Shown here piece by piece: positions 17,481 to 27,036 of a DNA stretch of 64,000 nt (its first letter is position 1; each line of letters begins with the position of its first letter). The notes under the pieces are model-generated. The model was not told the DNA's origin, made no database searches, and was given only the letters and a program-made list of their open reading frames with translations. This DNA comes from Deltaproteobacteria bacterium. GTDB lineage: Bacteria > Myxococcota > Myxococcia > SLRQ01. Location: the NCBI GenBank assembly GCA_007130885.1, contig SLRQ01000021.1, positions 34,413-98,412 on the forward strand, written 5' to 3'. A program made the translations under genes and the position numbers.

Positions 17481-18512
17481 TCACAACAAACTGTTCTGCC
17501 CACCTCCCCCCTGTGGCATCGAGCGGCCAAGATGAGCATAAGCGGCAGCCGTCGCGACTCTTCCCCGGGGAGTGCGGTGAAGGAGCCCCTCTTGAATCAG
17601 GAACGGCTCGTACACCTCCTCGAGGGTATCCGTAGCCTCACTCACGGCGGCGGAAAGAGAGGTCAGCCCCACCGGCCCCCCATCGAACTTGTCGATGAGA
17701 GTAAGGAGTATGCGCCGATCCATGGGATCGAGACCCAACCCGTCGACCTCTAGCCGGTTCAGAGCTCCGCGCGCCACATCTCTGGTCACTCTGCCGTCGC
17801 CCTCTACTTCCGCGAAGTCTCTTACTCTTCGCAGCAGCCGGTTGGCAATCCTCGGTGTCCCACGGGCCCTACCGGCAATCTCGGATGATGCTCCCTCGTG
17901 CAGTCGTACCCCCAGCCTCTCCGCGCTACGATCGACTATCTCTCTTAGCTCTTCCGGACTGTAGAAATCCAACCTCTCCACTATTCCGAAGCGATCTCTC
18001 ATCGGCCCTGTCAACAAGCCCGTACGAGTCGTGGCTCCTATGAGCGTGAACGGCTCCAGGTTGAGCTGCACGGTCTGCGCGCCGGGACCGTCTCCCAGGA
18101 CCACATCGAACTTGTAATCCTCCATGGCCTGATACAGGCGCTCCTCCACCACTCTCGAGAGGCGGTGAATCTCATCCAGGAACAGCACATCCCTCGCCGA
18201 AAGGCCGGTCAAGAGTCCGGCCAGGTCGCCCGGACGTTCAAAGGCGGGCCCCGAGGTCACGAACACGTTGACACCCAACTCGGTCGCCATGATGTGAGCC
18301 AAGCTCGTCTTACCCAAGCCGGGTGGCCCACACAGCAGAGTATGATCGAGCGCCCCTCTCCTCCTGCGCGCGGCTTCCACGAAAACCTTGAGCTTGCCTA
18401 CGACTGTATTCTGCCCGACAAACTCGCTGAAGCTCGCCGGACGCAGGGATACATCGAAAGTGGCATCTTCTTCTTGGGTGTCAGGAGCAACCGGACGCGA
18501 GTTGGAGATCAT
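17481..18512 (-). CDS. ruvB: Holliday junction branch-migration helicase RuvB
   Basis: 343 aa AAA+ ATPase that drives branch migration with RuvA. Walker A GPPGLGKT at residues 62-69, Walker B LDEIHR with Asp113-Glu114, sensor GATTRTG, and the C-terminal winged helix with [11 protein letters not shown] and [13 protein letters not shown]. Usual length. 40 bp after ruvA. Confidence 0.98.
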   Translation of the reverse strand: MISNSRPVAPDTQEEDATFDVSLRPASFSEFVGQNTVVGKLKVFVEAARRRRGALDHTLLCGPPGLGKTSLAHIMATELGVNVFVTSGPAFERPGDLAGLLTGLSARDVLFLDEIHRLSRVVEERLYQAMEDYKFDVVLGDGPGAQTVQLNLEPFTLIGATTRTGLLTGPMRDRFGIVERLDFYSPEELREIVDRSAERLGVRLHEGASSEIAGRARGTPRIANRLLRRVRDFAEVEGDGRVTRDVARGALNRLEVDGLGLDPMDRRILLTLIDKFDGGPVGLTSLSAAVSEATDTLEEVYEPFLIQEGLLHRTPRGRVATAAAYAHLGRSMPQGGGGQNSLL

Positions 18513-18552
18513 GGCCGGTTAGCTTAGCCCGGTTTACTCACCAGGTCACCCG

Positions 18553-19161
18553 TCAGCCCCTACGCAAACGCCGCAGGGCATCTCGCAGAAGCACCGGCAG
18601 CTCGTCCTCTCCCAAATCTTCCAGGGTAGACTCGGCGGCACCCCGGGCCTGATCGATCTTGAACCCCAAACCGACGAGGCCGCTCATCAACTGCTCGAGG
18701 AGGTTTTCCAAGGCGGGCTCCGGTGCCTTCTTCGAGGAAACTGGAACAGAGGCGGAGAGCGCTCCAATTCGGTCCTTGAGCTCCACGACCAAACGCTCGG
18801 CCGTCTTTTTCCCTACACCGTGGGCGCCGGCAAGCCTCTTCGCGTCTTCAGAGCGAACAGCGTCGACGATCTCCTCCGCGGGAAGACCCGAAAGCATCTG
18901 TATGGCTTTCTTGCAACCGATGTTGGGTGCTCCCAGAAGGCAGTGAAAGACTTGCTCCTCCAGCGCATCCGCGAAACCGTACAGATCCAGCGCCGCCTCC
19001 GCCACGTGAGTGTGAACCCGAAGAGCAGCCTCTCCCCCGGGCGGCGGCAAGCTGGCCAGAGTTCCAACCGATGCAAAGACCTTGTACCCGACGCCACCCA
19101 CATCGAGAACAGCGTGATCAAGGCCCTTTTCAACCACTTTCCCGAACAAACGCGCGATCAT
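18553..19161 (-). CDS. ruvA: Holliday junction DNA-binding protein RuvA
   Basis: 202 aa from the ATG at 19161, which overlaps the ruvC stop as ATGA. Starts MIARLFGKVVEKGLDHAVLD; domain I OB-fold, then HhH motifs in domain II (GVGKKTAERLVVELKDRI) and a C-terminal RuvB-binding domain. The longer frame from 19245 lies within ruvC and is not used. Confidence 0.97.
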   Translation of the reverse strand: MIARLFGKVVEKGLDHAVLDVGGVGYKVFASVGTLASLPPPGGEAALRVHTHVAEAALDLYGFADALEEQVFHCLLGAPNIGCKKAIQMLSGLPAEEIVDAVRSEDAKRLAGAHGVGKKTAERLVVELKDRIGALSASVPVSSKKAPEPALENLLEQLMSGLVGLGFKIDQARGAAESTLEDLGEDELPVLLRDALRRLRRG

Positions 19162-19682
19162 TTTCGGCTTCCCGATCTCGTGCTCTTTCGTCGCGGCCGG
19201 CTCGAGGCCAGCCGTTCCATTGCCGGCACCTGCTGAGCATGACATAGCGCAATGGCCAAAGCATCGGCGGCATCAGAGTTATCTAGTGTTGTAATACCCA
19301 AGATGGCGGCTACCATCATTTGAACCTGTCCCTTCTCGGCGCGCCCGTTTCCAGCGACGGATCTCTTGACCGTGGCCGGAGAGTACTCGCTGACAGGCAG
19401 ACCGGCTCTTGCCGCGCACAAGAGAGCCACACCTCTTGCGTGGCCTAGAAGTAGAGCGCTCCGGGCATTTCGGTGAGTGAAGACGCCCTCGACCGCGACG
19501 ACATCGGGCCGGACTTCCAGCAAGATCGAATCCAACTCGGACCCAAGCCTCGCAAGACGTCCCGAAAGCTCTCCCTTCAAGCTGACGGCACCGTGTGCCA
19601 CGTGCTTCGCCCGCGGCCGAGAAGCCTCCACGACTCCCCACCCACAGGTTCGAGTTCCCGGATCGATACCAAGAATGCGCAT
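19158..19682 (-). CDS. ruvC: Holliday junction resolvase RuvC
   Basis: 174 aa. Acidic active site complete: Asp7 (GIDPGTRTCGWG), Glu65 (VAVEGVF), Asp137 and Asp140 (NSDAADALAIALCH), matching E. coli Asp7, Glu66, Asp138 and Asp141. Coupled to ruvA by ATGA; 44 bp after yebC. Confidence 0.98.
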   Translation of the reverse strand: MRILGIDPGTRTCGWGVVEASRPRAKHVAHGAVSLKGELSGRLARLGSELDSILLEVRPDVVAVEGVFTHRNARSALLLGHARGVALLCAARAGLPVSEYSPATVKRSVAGNGRAEKGQVQMMVAAILGITTLDNSDAADALAIALCHAQQVPAMERLASSRPRRKSTRSGSRK

Positions 19683-19726
19683 TTCAAGGCAGGATAACAG
19701 AGGCGGGGCCAGTCCGCTCGAGCCTT

Positions 19727-20476
19727 CTAACCGATCGCGGCCTCCAGCTCCGCATCATCGATCTCGTAGTTGGCCCAAACGTTTTGGACGTCGTCACAAT
19801 CCTCAAGCAACGAGAGCATTTTCATGAGCCCCTTCGCCGCATCCCCCTCGACCTTCACCGTACTCTTTGGAAGCCAGGCCAGCTTGGCTTCAGTCGGCGA
19901 AAGACCCTTGGCCTCGAGACCGGATAGCACCACATGGAACTCGGTGCTCTCGGCTCGCACCTCCCAGGCCTCTTCTCCATCGAGCACGTCCTCGGCGCCC
20001 ACTTCCAGCGCGACCTCCATGACCTCCTCTTCCGAGAACCTCTCCTTGTACACCTCCATCACCGCTTTCCGCTCGAATATCCAGGAGACAGAGCCCGATT
20101 TCTCCAGACTTCCCCCGCCCTTGTCGAAAAGGTGGCGAACCTCGCCCGCGGTGCGATTCCGATTGTCGGTCACGCACTCCACCAAGACGGCCACACCTCC
20201 CGGCCCGTAACCCTCGTAAGCCACCTCTTCATAAGCAGCGCCCTCGAGCTCACCGGTCCCCCGTTGGATGGCACGCTCCAAGTTCTCCTTGGGAAGATTG
20301 GCCTCCTTGGCGGCGGCGATGGCCGCCCGAAGGCGCGGGTTTCCGTCAGGATCAGGCCCACCCTCTCTCGCGGACACGGTGAGCTCCCGTATTACCTTGG
20401 TAAACAACCTGCCCTTGGTCGCTCCAAGGGCTTGTTTCTGCCGTTTGATCTTGGTCCACCGATTGTGACCCGCCAT
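19727..20476 (-). CDS. yebC: YebC/PmpR family protein
   Basis: 249 aa from the ATG giving MAGHNRWTKIKRQKQALGAT; GGAG lies upstream. The family motifs GRLFTKVIRELTVSAREGG, NLPKENLERAIQRGTGE and YEGYGPGGVAVLVE are intact. The family includes transcriptional regulators and, by recent work, translation-related proteins acting on stalled ribosomes. Next to ruvC as in many bacteria. Confidence 0.95.
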   Translation of the reverse strand: MAGHNRWTKIKRQKQALGATKGRLFTKVIRELTVSAREGGPDPDGNPRLRAAIAAAKEANLPKENLERAIQRGTGELEGAAYEEVAYEGYGPGGVAVLVECVTDNRNRTAGEVRHLFDKGGGSLEKSGSVSWIFERKAVMEVYKERFSEEEVMEVALEVGAEDVLDGEEAWEVRAESTEFHVVLSGLEAKGLSPTEAKLAWLPKSTVKVEGDAAKGLMKMLSLLEDCDDVQNVWANYEIDDAELEAAIG

Positions 20477-20522
20477 CTTGTTTTTCTCCTTACCACACAC
20501 CCGCGCCCGGGACCCATGTAGA

Positions 20523-20810
20523 ATGCCTGGCATGCCTTTTCTCGTCGGCTGCCTAGCTCTCTTCTTTCCACGCCTTGCGCTCTTCCTGATCTGGCTATTT
20601 GGCGGAGGCTACCTTGGTCTCGCCTTCGAGCACTGGGTTTGGCCGCTCCTGGGCTTTCTATTTCTACCGCTTACCACCCTGGCCTATGCCTTCTCGCATA
20701 ACTCGCTCGGCGTCTTCGGTGAAGTGCCCCCGTTCGGCTGGGTGCTGATAGTCCTCGCCATACTGGCCGATCTAGGGCTGCTGGGAGGCGGAGCCCGGGC
20801 ACGCCGATAG
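20523..20810 (+). CDS. Small integral membrane protein, unknown
   Basis: 95 aa from the ATG at 20523 (another at 20532). About three hydrophobic stretches: FLVGCLALFFPRLALFLIW, the segment around PLLGFLFLPLTTLAYAF, and WVLIVLAILADLGLLGG, ending in a basic tail (RARR). Probably inner membrane. Divergent from yebC with 46 bp between starts. Function not recognised. Confidence 0.7.
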   Translation: MPGMPFLVGCLALFFPRLALFLIWLFGGGYLGLAFEHWVWPLLGFLFLPLTTLAYAFSHNSLGVFGEVPPFGWVLIVLAILADLGLLGGGARARR

Positions 20811-20842
20811 CCGGCTGAAAGATCGCAAAGTACGGCGCGGCG

Positions 20843-22630
20843 CTACCTTTCGGTAACGGAGTTCTCGTAGCCGGGCGTGGCGCCGGGAGGAACCTCCGCC
20901 CAAGCCCAGTTATCCCTTTCGTCCGGACCAAGGGGATCGATACGTTCGATGGATACCCCGCGATTGTCCTGCCCCTGAAACCATCCCCTGAAAGTGGACA
21001 CTACCGCTCCGTGCGGCGACAGGAACTCGATGTAGAGACCGCGCGAGTCGGTGAGACCTCCCAATGGGGCCGCCGTGGTTCCCGTTGCCAGGATCGCCTG
21101 CGCGGTAAGATCCGAGTAATGACTCGCATCAAACGCCTGGCCGACTATCAGCGCGTACTCACCAGGCTCCAGCACATGAGGCCAAGGATCGACAGCCGTA
21201 AGCTCTCTTTTCGTGGGGCTCGGCGCGCTCCGGTCTATTACCTGCCAGCCCAGGAGATCAACTGCCTCCTCGCCGGCATTAAAGATTTCCATGAACTCCG
21301 CCTCGGACTGCGGGACGACATCCGGAGTGGGCTGGATCTCGTTGAGAATCAGGGGTGGAAGCAGCGGCAGCGTCTTGAACTCACCGCCCGGCGTGATGGT
21401 GCGATTGCCTGCCGCGTCAATGCTCTCCACCTCGAATGAGTAAACAGTCTCCGTATCCAAACCATCTATGCGAACCTCATGCCTACAAAAAGCGTCCATC
21501 GGAGGATCAGTGCAAGGGTCGTATGTGAGGAACTCGCACGCAGCCGCTCCTCCATCCGTCTCCATGTCGGGAACTGCTTTGCCATGGTGCACGATCCCGA
21601 CCGAGGGCTCGTTCGTCACCCATCTCACGATAGCGAAAGTATCGACAGGAGAGACCTCTATGGAATCAGGATGGATCTTTGGCGGATCTTCATCTCTGCA
21701 GATCGCCGTAACGAAGAAGCTCTCATTGAGCAGCTCGTCCAGACGGCCACCCGCCTCGTCCTCGATGTCGGACCGAAGCACTACTCTGTACTCCGTCGAT
21801 GCATCGAGATCCTCGGTAAGCAACAGCTCCGCCCGGGTGCGTCCCTCGGTGATGTCGACGAATCCGGCTCGCTCGAGGGCATCTTGCTCGTTCTCTTCGG
21901 GACCGATGACTTGAAAGGTCCCGGGAGAAACATTGTGAACAGCACCATCGAAGCGCACCCATGCCGAAGCTAAATTCATCGGCACGTTCTCCGCCGCCGG
22001 CGAAGGGAACCGCTCGACGACTTGCGGCCCCTCCACGTCGAGAGCACGCTCTGTAACGAAAGTGGCCTCGAAGCTGCCCGCCACGTAAACAACCTCGCCG
22101 GGACGCCGCGGGTGGCTTTCCGGGTACCTGACTATTTCACCATCTTCATCGAGCAGTGGAACCACCAGGGGGTTGTCGTTCTTATCTGTAACAGAGCCGG
22201 ATACGAGGTAGCTATAGCCCGTTTGGCCCTCGAGCGGTCTTTCGGGAAAGAAGCTCAAGGTGGTCTTGTCTTCCGACAGGACGAGACGACCCGGGACCAC
22301 CAGCTCCTGCCGTGAAGCAAGAAGAGGAGGGTTGCCTAGGTCCGAGCGAAAAACAGAGGTTAGCTCCTCCGTTCTGACGAGCACAAAGGCGTTGGTTACC
22401 TCGACGGTTTCGCGCCTAACAGGCCTCGAGAAAGTCACGCTCAAACTGGTGGTAGTGGAAGCGGTACCTACCGGAGAGAAGGACACGACCCGTGGCGACT
22501 CGATATCCAGCTCGTGAATTGAGAAGGCGCAGGCTCCCACGCATGAGACGAGGCCGGCCATCAGCGCTCCGCACGATACCAAGCTCGCCATATCGCCGGC
22601 CAATGCATGGCCTATTCTCTTCCGGATCAT
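20843..22630 (-). CDS. Lipoprotein with Ig-like, FN3-like and lamin-tail domains
   Basis: 595 aa from the ATG at 22630; the longer frame from 22714 would overlap the upstream gene. A signal sequence ends in Cys-containing LVSCVGAC, a likely lipobox. Then comes a Big_5-type Ig-like domain (SPRVVSFSPVGTASTTTSLSVTFSRPV) and a second one (VERFPSPAAENVPMN). An FN3-like domain follows (TFAIVRWVTNEPSVGIVHHG ... IDGLDTETVYSFEV), then a lamin-tail domain (LILNEIQPTPDVVPQSEAEF, DLLGWQVID). Such proteins are surface-exposed in deltaproteobacteria; the role is unknown. Third gene of a minus-strand module, 14 bp after the HhH gene. Confidence 0.78.
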   Translation of the reverse strand: MIRKRIGHALAGDMASLVSCGALMAGLVSCVGACAFSIHELDIESPRVVSFSPVGTASTTTSLSVTFSRPVRRETVEVTNAFVLVRTEELTSVFRSDLGNPPLLASRQELVVPGRLVLSEDKTTLSFFPERPLEGQTGYSYLVSGSVTDKNDNPLVVPLLDEDGEIVRYPESHPRRPGEVVYVAGSFEATFVTERALDVEGPQVVERFPSPAAENVPMNLASAWVRFDGAVHNVSPGTFQVIGPEENEQDALERAGFVDITEGRTRAELLLTEDLDASTEYRVVLRSDIEDEAGGRLDELLNESFFVTAICRDEDPPKIHPDSIEVSPVDTFAIVRWVTNEPSVGIVHHGKAVPDMETDGGAAACEFLTYDPCTDPPMDAFCRHEVRIDGLDTETVYSFEVESIDAAGNRTITPGGEFKTLPLLPPLILNEIQPTPDVVPQSEAEFMEIFNAGEEAVDLLGWQVIDRSAPSPTKRELTAVDPWPHVLEPGEYALIVGQAFDASHYSDLTAQAILATGTTAAPLGGLTDSRGLYIEFLSPHGAVVSTFRGWFQGQDNRGVSIERIDPLGPDERDNWAWAEVPPGATPGYENSVTER

Positions 22631-22643
22631 GAGCACTCGCCTC

Positions 22644-23531
22644 TCAAGGCTCCGAGTCCAGCTCGCCGGCCCGCCGAGCGAGCTCCTCCGAGAACCATCC
22701 TCCCGTGAGCGCATCGATCTGCGCCGTAATCTCGGCGAGCCTCATCTCACGCCTTACCGCCGCGGCGACATCCGGCGCAGGCGCAAGATCACGCTCGATC
22801 TGCAGCCGGCGCCTCTCGTAATAGAGCTTGGTCGCCTGACTCAAAAGTCCTTCACGCAGGCGGACCAGCCGAATGCTCTCGCTGGAAACACGAAGCTCGT
22901 CGGTGTTGAAGACCAGATCATCCAGATCCCATCTAGCCACAAAGGTTAGCTGATGATCGTCGTCCCAATCCCACTGCCACCGGTCGGGGTTCCCCGGCTG
23001 CTCTATGAGCCTGGTGTCCTCTTCCACGTTTCTCCGATATGTCACCCGTAACTGCGGAAGCACCGCGGAGTAAGACGCTCGCCTCCTCCATGATGTGAGA
23101 ATCTCGGGGTGAATCTCCGCATATCGCATCGCCCTCTTCTGGACCGCCTGAACCGAGGGCTCGTATCGATAACTATCCATGAGATCGGAGATCTCCTCGC
23201 CGGTCACCCGATCCCGGTCCGTTCTGGGCGAACGCCCGCCTCGAGCACCTTTACCAACCGTCACGAGCCCTTCCAAGGACTCCACCGTGCGGCTGCCGAC
23301 ACCACGCACTCTGGAAAGATCGCCGATCGAACCAAAGGGACCGCGCTGCTCTCGATCCTCTATGATCCGTCGAGCAGTAGCCGACCCGATACCCGGCAAG
23401 GTCTCCAGGTCTTCCGCGGAGGCGACATTGATGTCGATCTGAGCAAACGCCGCCAGCGGCAAAAAGGCCAACAGCAAGAGCAGCCGCGAAAGCTTGCCGC
23501 GACATTTGTAGTTCGAAGTGGACATGAGCAT
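22644..23531 (-). CDS. Secreted helix-hairpin-helix protein with a shared unknown C-terminal domain
   Basis: 295 aa. Signal peptide to about residue 30 (LLLLLAFLPLAAFAQ), then a ComEA-like double HhH (INVASAEDLETLPGIGSATA, DLSRVRGVGSRTV). Like ComEA it may bind DNA in the periplasm, though there is no membrane anchor. Residues about 125-281 form a domain also found at the end of the neighbouring propeller protein: ARWDLD at 199-204 and AQIDALTGGWF at 270-280, the same 71-residue spacing as in the neighbour. The stretch LPQLRVTYRR then long amphipathic helices (SIRLVRLREGLLSQATKLYY) faintly recalls half of a TolC-type protomer; that is inference only. Function unknown. Confidence 0.78.
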   Translation of the reverse strand: MLMSTSNYKCRGKLSRLLLLLAFLPLAAFAQIDINVASAEDLETLPGIGSATARRIIEDREQRGPFGSIGDLSRVRGVGSRTVESLEGLVTVGKGARGGRSPRTDRDRVTGEEISDLMDSYRYEPSVQAVQKRAMRYAEIHPEILTSWRRRASYSAVLPQLRVTYRRNVEEDTRLIEQPGNPDRWQWDWDDDHQLTFVARWDLDDLVFNTDELRVSSESIRLVRLREGLLSQATKLYYERRRLQIERDLAPAPDVAAAVRREMRLAEITAQIDALTGGWFSEELARRAGELDSEP

Positions 23532-23631
23532 ACTCCAACGAATCCGAGACCCGCGGTGCCTCGAGCAATCGATACGAGCGGTTGATTATCTTGCAGTTTG
23601 ATTCGATTGTCGCGGCCTTAGTGCCGCAACC

Positions 23632-25518
23632 TCAAGTGTCTCCAAGCGAGTCCGTGAAGAATCCCCCGGTGAGCGCATCCAACTGGGCCTCGGCTTCAGC
23701 TATTTGAATCGCGAGAAAGGCGGCCTCCCGAAGATCTCGGGATCCCACCTGCATAGCCCGAACCGATAACGAAACCCAGGCCGAGTAGGAAGCCGCCACG
23801 CGATCTAGAAGGCGCGTCCGTTCAGCACGAATGGTTCTCCATGTCCTACTGACGGCGACGCGGCTGTCGTCGTGGATGGCCGCGTCCAGGTCCCACCGTG
23901 CGCGAATTTCCCAGCGCAGAGCGTCATCGAGATCAATCTGCCGGCGAGTGGGCAACCCTTCCTGCACTACGTGACGCTCCGAACATTGATCGACAATGGC
24001 CAAGACGCCATCGAGGCGAGGCAACATCCAAGCCCGGCCGGCTCTCCGGTAGCTCCCTTGAAACCATTCGGAGTCGATGCCCACCCACTCCAAGGCGGCA
24101 CGGGCAATCTCCGGCAATGGAGCCGCCCTGGCCGTCACCTCGTCCACCCACTCGGCCCTCGGCGGCTCGTCCGGGACCGGCTCCCATCGAAAGACTCCCG
24201 TCGAAGTAGCCACGAATACCTCGGGGAAAGCCCCAGGCACCGGCGCCACCCGCATAACCTCTCTCGCGGGAAGCCCGGGGTAAGCTTCGTGAAAGTGCTC
24301 CGCCCCATCGCGGGAAGCAAACACCCCGGTGGGCGTAACCACCACCAGAGCACCTTCACGAACCGGCCAAGCACGAACGTCTCGAATGTCACCGGCCGCG
24401 AGCCCCGGCGGATCGAGCAGGGAGAACGACTCTCCACCATCGTCACTTCGCAAGAGACCACCGGCGGTAGCGGCATAAACCCTTTTTCTCCGCCCCCCAT
24501 CAAGGTCCACGGCACGGGCATCCGCCGTCATCTCGTCTACCGGAGCCCATACGTCCGAAAAGGTGATGCCACCATCATCTGATCTCAAAAGACCTCTTTT
24601 TGCGGCAGCGTAGACCAGGTTCGACCCTGCCGGACCGACAGCTATGTCCCGGACCTCGCCCCGATCGACGACACCGGATGCTCGACTGAAAGAGAGACCT
24701 TCGTCCTCGCTGACCCAAAGCCCGTCCGCGTTTCCCGCATAGATCCGGGACGACTCGAGGCGATCCCACCTCGCGGCGAGCACCTCACGCCCGGTCTCTC
24801 CAAGGCCAACGATCACGCGACGAAAGCTCTCGCCTCCATCGGACGTCACCAACAGACCGGCCGACGTGCTGACCAGAACACGTCCTCCTCCAGCCACGTC
24901 GATGCGATTGATTCGGTCCTCTTCGTCCGGCTGAAGCCAATCGGCGCGCTCGTGCAGCAATCGCTCCAGCTCGTCAAGATCTTCGGGATCAGCGCCGTAC
25001 CTCTCTCGAAGGCCGCGGCGATCGAGCCCCTCCGAAAGATCGGAATCCGGATCCTCGATCAACTCCTCGACCATGCTTTCCACAACATCGTCCGCGATTA
25101 TCTCCGCCAGCTCGATTCCGACCTCCGAGATCAGATCGTCGAGCACCCTCTCGCGCACCTCGTCGGCAATCTCCTCGGCCGCGTCTTGAAGAGCCAGGTC
25201 ATCAGCCTCATACCCTTCTCTTCTCTCATCCAAGTCCGCAAAGACGCCTATGCCCCGGACAACGAAAAGACGATCCCATGACTGTCCACCGTCAAGGGAA
25301 CGGTAAACCGATCCGCCGGCCCCAACCCAGACCTTGGAAGGTTGATCCGGAGCAATCCCCACCGCGGTGGCATGGACCGCATCGAGACCAAAGCTGTAAT
25401 CATTCCAGGCATGGACGGACCTTTCCTGCTCCGCTGCCACCGGCACGGTAACAGCCATGAGCAGAGAGCAGACGGCCAGTCTCGATCGAGCCGCCAATAC
25501 CGGAGGTCCATTCACCAC
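23632..25518 (-). CDS. Secreted Asp-box (BNR/sialidase-like) propeller protein with the shared C-terminal domain
   Basis: 628 aa, probably GTG start. Signal peptide to about residue 29. At least five Asp-box hairpins of the form S-x-D-x-G-x-x-F/W are visible: RSLDGGQSWDRL, TSDGGESFRRV, VSEDEGLSFSRAS, RSDDGGITFSDV, RSDDGGESFSLL. These build a beta-propeller. The first blades are interrupted by a very acidic helical insert (about 90-200, e.g. EEIADEVRERVLDDLISEVG). The last 170 residues match the HhH protein domain downstream: ARWDLD at 540-545, AQLDALTGGFF at 611-621. Sialidase catalytic residues are not evident, so this is not called an enzyme. Confidence 0.78.
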   Translation of the reverse strand: MVNGPPVLAARSRLAVCSLLMAVTVPVAAEQERSVHAWNDYSFGLDAVHATAVGIAPDQPSKVWVGAGGSVYRSLDGGQSWDRLFVVRGIGVFADLDERREGYEADDLALQDAAEEIADEVRERVLDDLISEVGIELAEIIADDVVESMVEELIEDPDSDLSEGLDRRGLRERYGADPEDLDELERLLHERADWLQPDEEDRINRIDVAGGGRVLVSTSAGLLVTSDGGESFRRVIVGLGETGREVLAARWDRLESSRIYAGNADGLWVSEDEGLSFSRASGVVDRGEVRDIAVGPAGSNLVYAAAKRGLLRSDDGGITFSDVWAPVDEMTADARAVDLDGGRRKRVYAATAGGLLRSDDGGESFSLLDPPGLAAGDIRDVRAWPVREGALVVVTPTGVFASRDGAEHFHEAYPGLPAREVMRVAPVPGAFPEVFVATSTGVFRWEPVPDEPPRAEWVDEVTARAAPLPEIARAALEWVGIDSEWFQGSYRRAGRAWMLPRLDGVLAIVDQCSERHVVQEGLPTRRQIDLDDALRWEIRARWDLDAAIHDDSRVAVSRTWRTIRAERTRLLDRVAASYSAWVSLSVRAMQVGSRDLREAAFLAIQIAEAEAQLDALTGGFFTDSLGDT

Positions 25519-25676
25519 GACTTTATGCTTCTACCACAAGCCGAGTCGCTCGGCTCTAGACCTCTCCCCAAAATCCCGCGGAGCCCTCCCCTCCGGATGA
25601 TGACGGGCACGCGGCAGCAGCCCTATGGAAGAGCCGTTTTTTTGAGCCCGACCGATTACTCTGGTAAAGGCAACAC

Positions 25677-26213
25677 ATGGGACGATCCAAGTTTGCGTTT
25701 CTCGCGTTTCTCGTGCCGGCCGTTTTTCTAGCCCTAACTCCTTCCTTCGCCTCGGCCAAGGACAACACGCAGCATATAATGGGAGTGGGCTTTCAAACTC
25801 ATCCCAACCCACTGGGCGGCCCGGATGCACTGCTGTCCTTCAAAATCGCCGCCAGCCCGAACGTGGAGATCGCAACGATGGGAGGTGCGATCATAACGGA
25901 TGAGTTCTTCGGGCTGACACTAGGAGGCAAGGTCCTTCACATCTTGATGCCGGAGGACCACCTCAACGTCTACATCGCGGCCGCGGGCTTTCCCACCGTG
26001 GGGACCTTGGGGATTCATCGTTTCGACTGGTTCGCTGGACCTGGGTTCGCCTGGTATCCGGAGTGGGCTCCACATTTCGAGATTTTCGCGGAACTTGGCC
26101 TCAAGGGAACAGTCCCCCTTACAGATGAACGCGCCCCCGGTGTAGTATCAGAGCGGCCACTGTACTTCACCACGACCGGCAGCATAGCTTTGGGCTTGCA
26201 TTACTGGTTCTAA
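25677..26213 (+). CDS. Secreted barrel-like outer membrane protein, unknown
   Basis: 178 aa. Signal peptide MGRSKFAFLAFLVPAVFLAL then PSFASA. The rest alternates polar and hydrophobic residues in short strands (NVEIATMGGAI, GLTLGGKVLHIL, FEIFAELGLKGTV) and ends in an aromatic residue (LGLHYWF), as BAM-inserted barrels do. AAAGG precedes the ATG. 14 bp before a second protein of the same type. Confidence 0.62.
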   Translation: MGRSKFAFLAFLVPAVFLALTPSFASAKDNTQHIMGVGFQTHPNPLGGPDALLSFKIAASPNVEIATMGGAIITDEFFGLTLGGKVLHILMPEDHLNVYIAAAGFPTVGTLGIHRFDWFAGPGFAWYPEWAPHFEIFAELGLKGTVPLTDERAPGVVSERPLYFTTTGSIALGLHYWF

Positions 26214-26227
26214 AGGGGGCGAGAATT

Positions 26228-26869
26228 ATGCGTTTCAGAATCTTCCTGCCGGGTGCAATTATCCTCGCCGTATGCTTGGTTTTCTCGCAGCCGGCGTCGG
26301 CATCCTTTTCGATGAGGGATGGCGGCACGCTCGGTCCCGGCAGAAGCGCTATCCACGCCAAGCTGGGAGTGCCTCATCTCGGCCTCGATTACTTGGCCGG
26401 ACTCCATGAGACCCTCGATGTCGGAGGCGGGCTTCTCATCAATTATCTCGACCCCACATTCGAGCCCGGCATCCTGCTGCGATGGCAGATAGCGGGGACC
26501 CCCAATGCGAACATAGCTCTCACCTCGCGTGCCGCCGTCCACTGGAACCTGGGTCTATGGCGCGAGCGACGTTCGCCGCCAAACGTTGGTTTGAGATTTA
26601 CTCCGGGCATAGCAGCCGGCCTTCGGCCTCACCCAGTCTACTCGGGGTACGTTTCCTTCGAAGCGCCATTCCTGCTCACCTTCGCCCACGACGGCGGGTG
26701 GGCCGTCCCGCTGAGGGCGGCCGCGGGTCTGGAGTACGGCATGTCTCCCAACACTCGGTTCGTCGTGCATGGCGGAGCCGGCCCTCGGTTCGAAGGTGGT
26801 GGGGGTCATGTTGGTGGAGTCTTCTTGGAGTCGGACATCTGGCTCGGACTTTCGGTCAGCCTCTTCTAA
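26228..26869 (+). CDS. Secreted barrel-like outer membrane protein, unknown
   Basis: 213 aa. Signal peptide to about residue 25 (LVFSQPASA), then strand-like repeats (TLDVGGGLLINYL, FEPGILLRWQIAG, PLRAAAGLEYGM, DIWLGLSVSLF) and a terminal Phe. GGGGGCGAG precedes the start. Same architecture as the previous gene (both contain a segment like L.FKIAASPN / LRWQIAGTPNANIA), so the two are probably diverged paralogues in one operon. Confidence 0.62.
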   Translation: MRFRIFLPGAIILAVCLVFSQPASASFSMRDGGTLGPGRSAIHAKLGVPHLGLDYLAGLHETLDVGGGLLINYLDPTFEPGILLRWQIAGTPNANIALTSRAAVHWNLGLWRERRSPPNVGLRFTPGIAAGLRPHPVYSGYVSFEAPFLLTFAHDGGWAVPLRAAAGLEYGMSPNTRFVVHGGAGPRFEGGGGHVGGVFLESDIWLGLSVSLF

Positions 26870-27036
26870 CGAAGCCGGCCTCTATTTCGGCATATCGAAG
26901 ACGCCTCACTCACTCCGGATGAGCATCCGGGTTCTAGATTGGAACCCTGTTGATCCAGATCCTTGCGCGAAGCTCACCGTCGTGAAAGAAAGGCAGCGTG
27001 CACGATTGCGCCCCATCAGTAGTAAGCCGAAGCTCG

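Noticed and set aside
9995..20840. 13-base match CAAAGTACGGCGC before gcvT and after the small membrane gene
   Set aside because: A match of this length is expected by chance in 64 kb.
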